This document shows, one piece after another, positions 17,204-26,910 of a stretch of 64,000 bases of DNA. The notes beneath the pieces were generated by a model. The model did no database searches, had not been told where the DNA came from, and worked only from the letters and a program-made list of their open reading frames with translations. The position numbers were made by a program, and so were the translations under genes. Where the stretch lies: contig JBBDQU010000065.1 of the NCBI GenBank assembly GCA_040905865.1, forward strand, positions 1 to 64,000, given 5' to 3'. Every line of letters begins with the position of its first letter. Position 1 is the first letter of the stretch. The DNA is from Alphaproteobacteria bacterium. Its GTDB lineage: Bacteria; Pseudomonadota; Alphaproteobacteria; UBA8366; GCA-2717185.

Positions 17204-18583
17204 ATGAATACCGCCATCGCTGATGACTTAATCGACACGCTCACCGGTCGGATCGCGGAATTCATCGCCGGTGACGCGCCGGCCAATGCGCCCGAAGGTA
17301 CGGACAGGCACGTCATTCGGGCCTTCGTCAACTGGCTTGGCTGCACGATCGGGGGCAGCCGGGACGAGTCGGTTTCCCGGTTGCTCGCCGTAATGGATAT
17401 TGTCGCCGGGGCGGGGCAATCCACGGTTTGCGGGCTAAACCGGAAACTGGATATGGCCCATGCGGCATTCGCCAACGGCTTTGCGTCCAATGTGCTCGAT
17501 TTCGACGATATGCATGTGCCGACCCTGATCCACCCGACGGGGCCGGTCGTCGCGGCCGCCTTGTCTGTCGCGGAAGCGTAGCGGGATACCGGTCGGGCGC
17601 TGCTGGACGCGATCCTGATCGGTATCGAGGTTGAGCTGCATGTCGGGCGCTGCCTGTTCCCGGATCATTATGATCGTGGCTGGCATATCACGGCGACTGC
17701 CGGCGTTCTCGGCGCGGCGGCCGCTGCCTGTGCGCTGATGCGGCTCAACCGGCGGCAGACGGCGCGGGCGCTGGCGATGGCGGCGACGCAGGCGGGCGGG
17801 CTGCGCGCCATGCTGCCCAATGAGGGGAAGAACCTGAATGTCGGCAAGGCGGCGCAGGGGGGAGTGCTTGCCGCGCTGCTGGCGAAACAGGGGCTGGGCA
17901 GCGCGCCCGCCATCTTCGATGAGCCCTTCGGCTATTTCAGCGTCTTCGAACCGCGCGGCGATTTCCGGGAATCGCTGCGGGACCTCGGCCGCCGGTTTCT
18001 GGTCTCCGAAATCAGCCTGAAACCCTATCCCTGCGGGGTTGTCATCCATCCGGTAATCGACGCCTGCATCAACGTTACCCGGCGTTCCGGTTTCGATTGC
18101 GGCGCGGTCCGGTCCGTGGATATCTTCGTCCATCCCCGTACCGCCGTCCTGGCGGAAAAGCCGGATCCCGGTTCGCTGATTACCAGCCGGTTCAGCCTGC
18201 ATCACGCGGCGGCGCTTGCCCTGACCTTCGGCGCGGCGGATTTCGACATATTCGAAGGTACGGACGTTGCCGATCCCGGCCTTACCGCCCTGCGCAAGCG
18301 GTTCGTCATTCACCGGTCCGACGAGATGACGGCGACGCAGGCTAAAGTCGTCGTTGAACTGGCCGACGGGGAGAGGATGGCGGAACATGTCACGAAGGCG
18401 GTCGGCGGACCGGACAATCCGCTCAGCGATGACCAGTTGAAGCGCAAGTTCATCCAGCTTTGCGGCGGGGTCATGGACGGGTCGGCGGCCGGCTCATTGT
18501 TCGCGCAATGCCTGGCGCTTCACGACGTTCATGATGTCGGCGACTTTGTAAACAAGGCCGTTTCAGGCTCATATGCGCCATGA
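17204..18583 (+). pseudogene. MmgE/PrpD-family protein broken by one in-frame amber codon
   Basis: The MmgE/PrpD family includes 2-methylcitrate dehydratase and related hydro-lyases. The first 125 codons (17204-17581) contain the family N-terminus, with HVIRAFVNWLGCTIGGS and the FASNVLDFDDMHVPTLIHPT segment. They stop at TAG (17579-17581). The same frame then continues without interruption to 18583 with DTGRALLDAILIGIEVELHV, NEGKNLNVGKAAQGG and the usual C-terminal domain, 460 codons in all. The only visible lesion is this codon, so the gene is a recent pseudogene, is read through, or carries a sequencing error. A downstream start cannot rescue the conserved N-terminal domain. Confidence 0.8.
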
Positions 18584-18635
18584 GTGGCTCGGACGCGATA
18601 CCTGTTCTGAATCACCGGATGGCAATGGCGGAACC

Positions 18636-20294
18636 ATGGAAACACTGAAACTGGCGATCGTGACGGACATTCACCACGGGCCGACGCGCTATACCAAACA
18701 GGGCGCCGCGGCGCTGCCGTTGCTGCAAACGGTCGGCCAGCGGATTGCGGCGGGCAAGGCGGATCTGATTGTCGATCTGGGCGACCGGATTTCCAATGTC
18801 GACCATGATACGGATGCGGGGCTGATGCGCGACGTCATGTCGGTTTTCGGCGGGCTGGACAAACCCCGCGCGCACCTGCTGGGAAACCACGACCTGCATT
18901 ACCTGACCCGGGCGGAAAACGAAGCGATCCTCGGCCGGCCCCTCGGCAGCCACAGTCAGGACCTGAAGGGGCGGCATCTCGTGTTCTGGCAGATCGACCT
19001 GTCCGGCCGGTTCCCGGACAGCCCGATCCCGAGCGACGCCGACCTCGACTGGTTGCGCCGCGATCTTGCGAACACCACGCTCCCCGCCGTCATCTTCACC
19101 CATGTGCCGCTCGACAGCGAAGCCATGACCGGCAATTACTATTTCCAGAACAACACGGCCTCCGCGACCCTGCGGCATACGCAGGCGGCGCGGGAAATCA
19201 TCGAGGCTTCCGGCAAGGTCATTCTCTGCGTCGCCGGTCACGTGCACCGCAACCACAACACCACCATCGACGGCATCCGTTACCTGACGGTGCAGTCGCT
19301 GGCCGAAAGCTATACGACCGAAGGCGCGGCAAGCGGCGCATGGGCGGAAATCGAGATCGATGAACAGGTTCGCTGGACCGTCCACGGCGCCGATCCAATG
19401 CGGTACGAGGTGCCGGTGCGCGGGCTGAACGCCCATTGGACGCAACCGCTGCCGTCCTTCGATATCCTGCGGCTGAAGAACAGCATCGCCGATGCCGGCC
19501 ACCCGGTTCGCGGCGTCATCCTCGATATGGACGGGGTGCTGTTCCGGGGCGACGAACCCATCGAGGGGTCCGCCGCCGCCGTTCGCGACCTGCAGGATCG
19601 CGGTATCCGCGTGGTCTGCCTGACCAATAATGCGCGGCGCACGCCGGTCGAATATGCGCGGAAACTCGGCGGCTTCGGCATTGCCGTGGATCCCGCCGAT
19701 ATCATTACCTCGGGCATGGCGGTTGCCCGGTACCTCATGGCGCAGGGCGTCGCGCCGCGGGTCCATATCGTGGGTAGCGCGACCCTGCGGGACACGGTCC
19801 TCTCGGCGGGGGCCGTCGAAAGCGACGATCCCGAATATGTCGTGGCCGGGATCGAATCCGGCCTGAAAATTGCCGACCTCACGCCCGCCGTTCGGCATCT
19901 TGCCAATGGCGCGGTCCTGCTTGCCAGCAATGCCGATGCGGTCATTCCGACCCCGCATGGACCCGAGCCGGAAGCCGGTCCGGTCGTCGCCTTCCTGGAA
20001 GCCGCGAGCGGCAGGACAGCCACGGTTCTCGGCAAGCCCCATGCGGCGATCTTCCACCTTGCCGTCGAACGGCTTGGCATTGCGAAGGATGAAACCGTCA
20101 TGATCGGCGATACGCCGGAGACCGATATCGCCGGCGGTTTTGCCGCCGGGCTGCGAACGTTTCTGGTCGAATCCGGCAATGCGGTTTCCGGCGCCGACGT
20201 AAGGCATGAACCGACCGCGCGCTTCGCCGATTTACGTTCGGCGGCCGAGTTTCTTCTCGACGGGGCGGCCGTCCCGGATCATCGGAAGGCGTAG
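18636..20294 (+). CDS. Metallophosphoesterase-HAD phosphatase fusion protein
   Basis: The 552-residue protein joins two phosphatase folds. Residues 1-270 form a calcineurin-like metallophosphoesterase: Asp11/His13 (TDIHHG), Asp50 (DLGDR), Asn84/His85 (LLGNHD), His156 (FTHVP) and His202/His204 (VAGHVHRN) make a complete two-metal site. Residues 290-552 form a HAD-IIA (NagD-like) hydrolase, with the nucleophile in DMDG (297-300), the LTNNARR motif, KPHAAIF and the acidic MIGDTPETDI. All catalytic residues of both domains appear intact. The ATG at 18636 fits the metallophosphoesterase N-terminus but has only a weak ribosome site. The 3' end overlaps the convergent DUF3604 gene by 16 bp. The substrate is unknown. 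Confidence 0.85.
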   Translation: METLKLAIVTDIHHGPTRYTKQGAAALPLLQTVGQRIAAGKADLIVDLGDRISNVDHDTDAGLMRDVMSVFGGLDKPRAHLLGNHDLHYLTRAENEAILGRPLGSHSQDLKGRHLVFWQIDLSGRFPDSPIPSDADLDWLRRDLANTTLPAVIFTHVPLDSEAMTGNYYFQNNTASATLRHTQAAREIIEASGKVILCVAGHVHRNHNTTIDGIRYLTVQSLAESYTTEGAASGAWAEIEIDEQVRWTVHGADPMRYEVPVRGLNAHWTQPLPSFDILRLKNSIADAGHPVRGVILDMDGVLFRGDEPIEGSAAAVRDLQDRGIRVVCLTNNARRTPVEYARKLGGFGIAVDPADIITSGMAVARYLMAQGVAPRVHIVGSATLRDTVLSAGAVESDDPEYVVAGIESGLKIADLTPAVRHLANGAVLLASNADAVIPTPHGPEPEAGPVVAFLEAASGRTATVLGKPHAAIFHLAVERLGIAKDETVMIGDTPETDIAGGFAAGLRTFLVESGNAVSGADVRHEPTARFADLRSAAEFLLDGAAVPDHRKA

Positions 20295-22606
20295 ATCGGG
20301 CTGCTCCAGGCCTGGAAGCCGTCCTCGGTGGTGACGCAGACCCAGACGGGATTGTCGCCGGTCGGTTTCAGCGCGATGTCCAGTTCGATATCCAGGGAAA
20401 ACGTCGTGTTCTCCGCCGGCAGGCGGAAGGTGCGAATCCTGCGCTCCAATCCGCCCGCTTCGAGGACGGTATCCTCCAGGCCGATTTCCGCGAGCGGAAC
20501 GGTCAGGCTGCCGAGGTTCGTCGTGACCTCCAGGTCGCCGGGCGCGCCCGGTTCGATCCAGGCGTCGAACCCGCCGAAGTTACCGGTCGTGATGGAATCG
20601 AAGACAACCGTATCCGCGCCCTGCTGCTCCAGCAGCCGTTCCAGGTTGAAGGCATTGATCTTTTCGATACGCCGGATGGTCGCGCCGGAAAACCGGGCCT
20701 TGCCCTTCCAGTTGGTTTCACGGCCGCGACCGCGATATTCAGCGCCGCTCCACACCACGCGGATGCGTTCGCCAAGATCGCGTTCGGTATAGCCGCGCGC
20801 GGTGTGCAGGACGTCGAAGCCGTTGCGGATTTCCACCCGTTCGATCGGCGACTGGGTGGCGACCGCGACCTTCAGCGACAGTGACGAATCGTCCGTCTGC
20901 ACGATATCGCCCATCATGACCTCTTTGACGCTTTGCGATGTCGCATCGTCGAAGGCATCGGGATCGCGGTCGAATAGCCGGCCGGATGTCGGGAAGGTTG
21001 CGCGCACGTCCAGATGCATCCGGGTGCCGGTCGTGCCGTAGTGATGGCGTTTGCGCAGGCAATCGAAGATCGCATCGCGGGTCAGTTCCGTTGCGTAGAA
21101 GCAGGTCAACCCGCCATAGGCGCCGAATGTGGAGGCTCCCGGATAGCTGGCGCCGGGCCGGCCCTTGTGGCCGTCGCTGTTGCAGACGACGCCGCTGCGA
21201 TGGCCCAGCGGGAAGCCGTCGGTCAGCAGCCACTCGAAGGTGCCCCAGGCGGAGTGTATCTCCATCGCCGATTCCAGTTTCGGGTCATGGGCGTATTTGA
21301 CATCCGCGTAGCGCCCGCCGACATGGGCATAGATCACGCAATCCTCGTCCTTCAGCGCCTCGAACAGCAGGTTGACATTCGGGGCGTCGGTGTCGAGGTC
21401 ATGGCGTTCCGGCAGCAATGCGTGGGACGAGCGACGGATCGGCCGGCCCTCCGTGCGGAAATAGACGTTGCGGTCGCCGCCGACCGCCGTATTGCCCGAC
21501 CATTCATAGCCGGGGAAGGTGACGAAGCGATGGTCCTCGTGATACTCCGCCGTCAACTCGTTGAGGAATTTCCAGAAGGCGTTGTTGATCTGGAAGTCAT
21601 TCGCCTGGTGGCTGGTCAGGTCGAGAAAGGCCCGGTTGCGCGCGAAATTGAAGTAGGATCGGGACGTGCCGATGCCGATGGATTCGCCGCTCTGCCCGTG
21701 CAGGTCGCCCCAATAGGCGCCGTACTGTCCCTCGCGGATCATCATCGGGTGCGACCGCGCGACGACATTCCCTGTTGTCTCGTCCCGTACCGTTATGCGC
21801 AATTCGCCCGGCTTGTCGACGCTGAGCCCCTCGAAGGTGACGGCCCGCTCCCCGCGCGGATAATCGAAGCGGGAGGGCAGGTTGTTTACCGGCACGCTGG
21901 TTTCGAAGGTGAAGGCGCCGGTCGCATGTTCCGTCGGGTTGCCCCATTTGTCCTCGGCCTTCAGCCCGAAGATGAAACTTTCACCCGGCCGCCGCAGGCT
22001 GCTGAGCACGGCGCGCCAGACGACCGGCTGCCCCGGCACGATGGCGATGCTGGGCGTATTCGGGATCGGCGTGAAATGGCCGGTGGCGCAGACATCGGCC
22101 AGCACCTTGAACTCGAACCCGTCCTCGACGACGGTCTGCATCTTCATGCCGGGCGACCCGTGGCTTGTGTCGCCGAACACGATGGTGATGGTGTCGCCCT
22201 CGCGCAGATAACCGCCGGAAACCCCGATGGTCAGGGCCTTCCAGCGCGGCCGGGCGGACGCGCCGCGACGCGAATATTCCACCGACAATGTCGCGCCGTT
22301 GCTGGCCGTGGCGGTGACATAGCCGTCGCCGGACGGGTCGCTGGTCTGCAACCGGCCCGCATCGCCCATGGCGCGGAAGACGACCCGTATCGCGCCGCTG
22401 TCATCCAGGCCGAAACGCCCGACGGTATAGGTCAGGGTGAAGGTCTGGAAGCTGCGGACCTCGAACGCGCCCTTGGGGGAGAGATCGACATGCCCGTACA
22501 GGACCGGATCGGCGCCCGGCTGCACTTCGGACCAGCCTTCGCCGACAAGCCTGGAATCGGCGAGCGTTTCCAGTTTCTGGTCGGTTAATTTCCCTGTATC
22601 CGGCAT
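20279..22606 (-). CDS. DUF3604-family protein
   Basis: This 775-residue protein resembles the DUF3604 family, large PHP-like proteins of mainly unknown activity. The segment YWGDLHGQSGESIGIGTS near residue 300 provides the family's H-x-Q/H metal-type motif. FVTFPGYEWSG, VVCNSDGHKGRPGASYPG and the FYATELTRDAIFDCLRKRHHYGTTG stretch further on are also typical. No signal peptide is seen, so it is probably cytoplasmic. The ATG at 22606 is preceded by GGGGGAAG. It is the last gene of a leftward run after ggt (238-bp gap). DUF3604 genes often accompany catabolic loci, but no reaction can be assigned here. Confidence 0.75.
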   Translation of the reverse strand: MPDTGKLTDQKLETLADSRLVGEGWSEVQPGADPVLYGHVDLSPKGAFEVRSFQTFTLTYTVGRFGLDDSGAIRVVFRAMGDAGRLQTSDPSGDGYVTATASNGATLSVEYSRRGASARPRWKALTIGVSGGYLREGDTITIVFGDTSHGSPGMKMQTVVEDGFEFKVLADVCATGHFTPIPNTPSIAIVPGQPVVWRAVLSSLRRPGESFIFGLKAEDKWGNPTEHATGAFTFETSVPVNNLPSRFDYPRGERAVTFEGLSVDKPGELRITVRDETTGNVVARSHPMMIREGQYGAYWGDLHGQSGESIGIGTSRSYFNFARNRAFLDLTSHQANDFQINNAFWKFLNELTAEYHEDHRFVTFPGYEWSGNTAVGGDRNVYFRTEGRPIRRSSHALLPERHDLDTDAPNVNLLFEALKDEDCVIYAHVGGRYADVKYAHDPKLESAMEIHSAWGTFEWLLTDGFPLGHRSGVVCNSDGHKGRPGASYPGASTFGAYGGLTCFYATELTRDAIFDCLRKRHHYGTTGTRMHLDVRATFPTSGRLFDRDPDAFDDATSQSVKEVMMGDIVQTDDSSLSLKVAVATQSPIERVEIRNGFDVLHTARGYTERDLGERIRVVWSGAEYRGRGRETNWKGKARFSGATIRRIEKINAFNLERLLEQQGADTVVFDSITTGNFGGFDAWIEPGAPGDLEVTTNLGSLTVPLAEIGLEDTVLEAGGLERRIRTFRLPAENTTFSLDIELDIALKPTGDNPVWVCVTTEDGFQAWSSPIYAFR

Positions 22607-22844
22607 GGCGTTACTTCCCCTGATAGTGACCGCGCGACAGACCGGGTCGGCATGGCAAATGAACCGGTTCCGGGCGGAATACGATATCGTGCCCGCGCCA
22701 AACATGCGAGGCAACCGGAATCAGCCTCACCGTCAGGGCAATCGGGTGAACCCGGTTGCCCTTTCATTTTTCCTTCCCTCAAGCGCCGGGCGGGTGCTCC
22801 GCGCCCTTGGCTTTCGGTGCACGAGCACCGACGGCCGCCTGGCC

Positions 22845-24710
22845 TTATCGTCCGAAGGCGTAGCCCTGTGTATTGCGGGCTGTCGCCGCCGCCTTGAGCA
22901 GATGGCCGTCGCGGGCGACCGCGCACATCCGGCCCTGCGACCATTCCTCGCCGATGGAAACGTCATGGCCGCGCCGGCGCAGCGCATCGACCGTTGCGGC
23001 GGAAAATCGCCCTTCGACGCTGAGCGATTTCAGCGCCGCGCGTTTCGGGTAGAACGATCCGGGGAAATGCGAGGTATTGAATGTGGGCGCATCGACCGCC
23101 TGCTGCAGGTTCTGGCCATGATGGATATGGCGCAGCAGGAACTGCAGGGCCCATTGATCCTGCCGGTCCGCGCCGGGCGTGCCGAAGGCCATGTAGGGCT
23201 TGCCGTGACGGGTCGCGAAGCCGGGGCTGAGCGTTGTGCGCGGCCGCTTGCCCGGCGCGATGCAGCCCGGCGTGCCCTCTTCAAGCGTGAATATCTGTCC
23301 CCGGTTCGACAGCGCGAATCCGAGGTCCGGGATGGTCGGCGAACTGCGCAGCCAGCCGCCGCTGGGCGTGATGGATACCAGGTTGCCGAACCGGTCGGCG
23401 ACGTCGAGATGCACCGTGTCGCCGGTCGCGATGGATACGGCCGGCGACGGGGCGGACAGCGGGGACGGCGCGCCGTCTTCGGATATGGCGTAGCGCTGCC
23501 CGTCTTCGAGGCCATAGATGACCGGCCCGCCAAACCCCGGTATCGCGCCGGGCCGGATCTCTCCGGAGGCCGTTTCGCCGACCAGCGCGCGGCGCGCGGC
23601 ATTGTATTCCTCGCTGAGCAGGACAGAGACCGGCACATCGACGAAATCCGGGTCGCCGTAGAATTTCTCGCGGTCGGCAAAGGCGAGTTTCGCGCATTCG
23701 GTGACGAGATGGACAAAATCCGGGCCGTCCGGATCCATCGATCCGATATCGAAACCGCGCAACAGCGCCAGTTGCTGCAGCAGGACGGGGCCCTGGCTCC
23801 ACGGGCCGCATTTGAAAATCGTATAATCGCCGTAATCCAGCGACAGCGGCGCCTCGATGCGGGCCGACCAGCGGGCCATGTCCTCCCCGGACAGGAAGCC
23901 GCTGTGGCGTCGCCCGGAGGTGTCGAGATATTCATTGTCCCGGCAGAACCGGTCCACGGATTCCGCGACAAAGCCGCGATAGAACGCATCGCAGGCCGCA
24001 TCGATCTGCTGTTCGCGGCCGCTGCCGGCGGCTTCCGCTTCGCGCAGGATGCGTTCGAAGGTATCCGCTAGAACGGGATTGGTGAACAGGTCATTCGCCT
24101 TCGGCACCCTGCCGCCGGGGCAGTATACCGCCGCCGAACTCGGCCAGTGTTCGACAAACAGCTCCTTCAGGCTGTCGATTGTCGCGACAACGCGTGCGGC
24201 GATAGGATAGCCGTTGCGCGCATGGCCGATGGCCGGCTCCATTACGTCGCGCAGGCGCAGCGAGCCCCAGTCGCGCAGCAGGGTCATGAAGGCGCCGAAC
24301 GCGCCCGGCACCACCAGCGGCAGCAGTCCGGCGCCGGGGATGATGTCCAGCCCCAGATGGCGGTATGCGGCGGCGGTCGCCGCGGCGGGCGCGCCGCCCT
24401 GGCCGCAGATCACCGATACATCATCGTTTTTTGCATCGTACAGGATAACCGGCGCATCGCCGGCGGGCCCGGCCATGCTGGGTTCGACGACCTGCAGGGC
24501 GAGGCCGGTCGCAACAGCCGCGTCGAAGGCGTTGCCGCCCTTTTCCAGAATTGCCATCCCGGCCGCCGTTCCCAGCCAGTGGGTCGATGCCACCATGCCG
24601 AAGGTGCCGCAGAGTTCCGGCCGCGTGGTGAACGGCGGCTGCCCCGGCAATCCCTGCGTTGGCGCTGTTGCGCTGCCGCGAAACAGGTGTTCGATTTCCT
24701 GGGCCTTCAT
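22845..24710 (-). CDS. Gamma-glutamyltransferase family protein
   Basis: Gamma-glutamyltransferases cleave or transfer gamma-glutamyl groups after self-cleavage at a Thr. The 621-residue protein shows the family N-terminus (FGMVASTHWLGTAAGMAILEKGGNAFDAAVA, residues about 37-67). The likely autocatalytic Thr432 is in GDTVHLDVADRFGNLVS, and the TLSPGFATRHGKPYMAFGTPGADRQDQW-type patch is in the small subunit. No signal peptide is present, unlike the periplasmic E. coli enzyme. It lies downstream of hyuA (81-bp gap) on the same strand, consistent with processing of a gamma-glutamyl or lactam compound. Confidence 0.85.
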   Translation of the reverse strand: MKAQEIEHLFRGSATAPTQGLPGQPPFTTRPELCGTFGMVASTHWLGTAAGMAILEKGGNAFDAAVATGLALQVVEPSMAGPAGDAPVILYDAKNDDVSVICGQGGAPAAATAAAYRHLGLDIIPGAGLLPLVVPGAFGAFMTLLRDWGSLRLRDVMEPAIGHARNGYPIAARVVATIDSLKELFVEHWPSSAAVYCPGGRVPKANDLFTNPVLADTFERILREAEAAGSGREQQIDAACDAFYRGFVAESVDRFCRDNEYLDTSGRRHSGFLSGEDMARWSARIEAPLSLDYGDYTIFKCGPWSQGPVLLQQLALLRGFDIGSMDPDGPDFVHLVTECAKLAFADREKFYGDPDFVDVPVSVLLSEEYNAARRALVGETASGEIRPGAIPGFGGPVIYGLEDGQRYAISEDGAPSPLSAPSPAVSIATGDTVHLDVADRFGNLVSITPSGGWLRSSPTIPDLGFALSNRGQIFTLEEGTPGCIAPGKRPRTTLSPGFATRHGKPYMAFGTPGADRQDQWALQFLLRHIHHGQNLQQAVDAPTFNTSHFPGSFYPKRAALKSLSVEGRFSAATVDALRRRGHDVSIGEEWSQGRMCAVARDGHLLKAAATARNTQGYAFGR

Positions 24711-24791
24711 GGTCCTGTCTTTCTGTTGTCCGGCGACGCCCGCCATTCCGGACAGCGTAGCATCGCCGGTGCTCGTTTTGGAAATCTCCGG

Positions 24792-26879
24792 TCAGTTCTC
24801 CGGTAAATGGCAGATCAGGTTCAGGTGCCCATCGACATCGACTTTGGCGCCCGGTCCGATGACCGTCGTGGATTCCCGTTCCTCGACCACCGCCGGGCCA
24901 TCGAAGCGGTCGCCCGCGCGCAGTGCATAACGGTCGTAGACATCGCATTCGACGAAGCCGGTTTCAGGGAAGTAGACCTGCCTTGTGCCTTTCAGGGCGG
25001 TTCCCGCTTCGCCGCCGCTGCCGAAATTCAGGGAAATTTCGGGGTTCGGGCCGCTTGCCGCCAGACGCCAGCTCATGGCCTCGATCCCGACGTCCCGGAC
25101 CGTGCGTTCGAACAGCTTCTGGTAGGTATCGAAGAAGGACTCCCGCAAGTCGTTCAGGGTATCCGCTGACAGTGTCCCGTTCGGTACGGGGACGGAAATT
25201 TCGAAGCCCTGGCCCACATGGCGCATTTCGGCGGAGCAGGTGATCGTGACTTCGTCGCCGCTGACCCCCGCATCGGCGAGCAGCGCGCGCGCATCCGCTT
25301 CCATTTCCGCATACAGCGTATTGAGGTGCGCCCAGTCGAGGTTTTCCAGACGGGAAACATAGCTGCGCACATAGTCGATGGCCGGCGGCGCGACGAGAAA
25401 GCCCAGCGCCGAGGTCACGCCGGCCCCCAGGGGCACCACCAGTTTCCGCAGCTTGAGAATCCTGGCGAGCCCGTAGGCATGGACCGGTCCCGCGCCGCCA
25501 AAGGCGATCAGGTCGTAACGCCTGGGATCGCGTCCCTTTTCCGCGAGATGCATGCGGGTCGCGGCGGCCATGTTCTCGTTGACGATATTGTGGATTCCGA
25601 TGGCGGCCTCCAGCGCCGTAAGCCCGAGCGGTTTGGCGATTTTCTCGACAATCGCCTTTTCCACCGTGTCCATGTCGAGGGCCATTTCCCCACCGAGGAA
25701 ATAATCCGGGTTCAGGTAACCCAGATAGAGATCGGCATCGGTGACGGCCGGGTTCTCGCCGCCCAGCCCGTAGCATACCGGTCCCGGCGCCGAACCGGCG
25801 CTGCGCGGACCGACCTTGAGCAGCCCCATGCCGTCCACATTGGCGAGGCTGCCCCCGCCCGCGCCGATCTCGATCATGTCGACCACGGAAACCTTCAGGG
25901 GAAGGCCGGAGCCCTTCATGAATCGCCGCACCCTTCCGGCCTCGAAATCATGCTTGCGATCCGGTCTGCCGCCGTCGATGAGGCACATTTTCGCCGTCGT
26001 GCCGCCCATATCGAAGGAAATGAAGTTTTCGGTATCCGTAAGCCGGCTGTAATAGGATGCCGCCATCGCGCCGGCCGCCGGACCCGATTCGATCAGCTGG
26101 ATCGGAAAGGCGCGGGCGGATTCAACGGTCGTGATGCCGCCGCCCGAAAGCATGACATACAGGGCGCCGTCATGCCCGGCGGCGCTCAGTTCGTTTTCCA
26201 GCCGTTTGAGATAGGTCTGCATGCGCGGCTGTACATAGGCATTGGCGCAGGTCGTGCTCGTGCGCTCGAACTCGCGGATTTCCGGCGCGGCTTCCGACGA
26301 AATCGTGAACGGAATGTCGCCCAGTTCCTCGATCAGGATCTGCCTGGCCTGCCGTTCATGGTCGGGATTGCGGTAGGAGTGCATGAAGCAGACGGCGACC
26401 GCCTCGACGGCTTCCTCATCGACCAGTTGCCGGGTAACGGCGCGGAATTCATCGGCGTCGAATGCCAGCAGGACTTCGCCGTCGGGCGCCATGCGTTCGG
26501 ATACTTCCTTGCGCAGATAGCGCGGGACAAGGGTCGGCGGCGACTCCAGGAACAGATCGTACAGGTCGTACCGGATCTCCCGGCCCATTTCCAGGGCGTC
26601 GCGGTTGCCCCGGGTGGTGATCAGGCCGACCCTGGCGCCGGTCCGTTCGATCAGGGTATTCGTGACCAGCGTCGTGCCGTGCACGATGCTGTGCACCGCC
26701 GACGGGTCCGTACCCGCCTCTTTCAGGATGCGGCTGGTGCCTTCCAGGATGGCTTCGCTGGGATCGTCCGGCGTGGTCAGGCGCTTGCCCGTGAAGATAA
26801 GGCCGCGGTCGTCGTCGACCAGGACAAAATCGGTGAATGTGCCGCCGACATCGACGCCGATTCGAATTTTCTTTTTCAT
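24792..26879 (-). CDS. hyuA: Hydantoinase/oxoprolinase subunit A
   Basis: HyuA-type proteins are actin-fold ATPases that pair with HyuB to open hydantoins, N-methylhydantoins or 5-oxoproline. The 695-residue protein begins IGVDVGGTFTDFVLVDDD (phosphate-1 loop). It contains SFDMGGTTAKMCLIDGG (near 295) and FGGAGPVHAYGLARIL (near 465), the other nucleotide motifs. GGAGC lies before the ATG. It starts 31 bp after hyuB. Which ring is opened cannot be read from the sequence; the adjacent gamma-glutamyltransferase makes 5-oxoproline or a gamma-glutamyl derivative a candidate. Confidence 0.9.
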   Translation of the reverse strand: MKKKIRIGVDVGGTFTDFVLVDDDRGLIFTGKRLTTPDDPSEAILEGTSRILKEAGTDPSAVHSIVHGTTLVTNTLIERTGARVGLITTRGNRDALEMGREIRYDLYDLFLESPPTLVPRYLRKEVSERMAPDGEVLLAFDADEFRAVTRQLVDEEAVEAVAVCFMHSYRNPDHERQARQILIEELGDIPFTISSEAAPEIREFERTSTTCANAYVQPRMQTYLKRLENELSAAGHDGALYVMLSGGGITTVESARAFPIQLIESGPAAGAMAASYYSRLTDTENFISFDMGGTTAKMCLIDGGRPDRKHDFEAGRVRRFMKGSGLPLKVSVVDMIEIGAGGGSLANVDGMGLLKVGPRSAGSAPGPVCYGLGGENPAVTDADLYLGYLNPDYFLGGEMALDMDTVEKAIVEKIAKPLGLTALEAAIGIHNIVNENMAAATRMHLAEKGRDPRRYDLIAFGGAGPVHAYGLARILKLRKLVVPLGAGVTSALGFLVAPPAIDYVRSYVSRLENLDWAHLNTLYAEMEADARALLADAGVSGDEVTITCSAEMRHVGQGFEISVPVPNGTLSADTLNDLRESFFDTYQKLFERTVRDVGIEAMSWRLAASGPNPEISLNFGSGGEAGTALKGTRQVYFPETGFVECDVYDRYALRAGDRFDGPAVVEERESTTVIGPGAKVDVDGHLNLICHLPEN

Positions 26880-26910
26880 CGTTGCTCCAGTTTGATTCCT
26901 GCGGCCCGCC

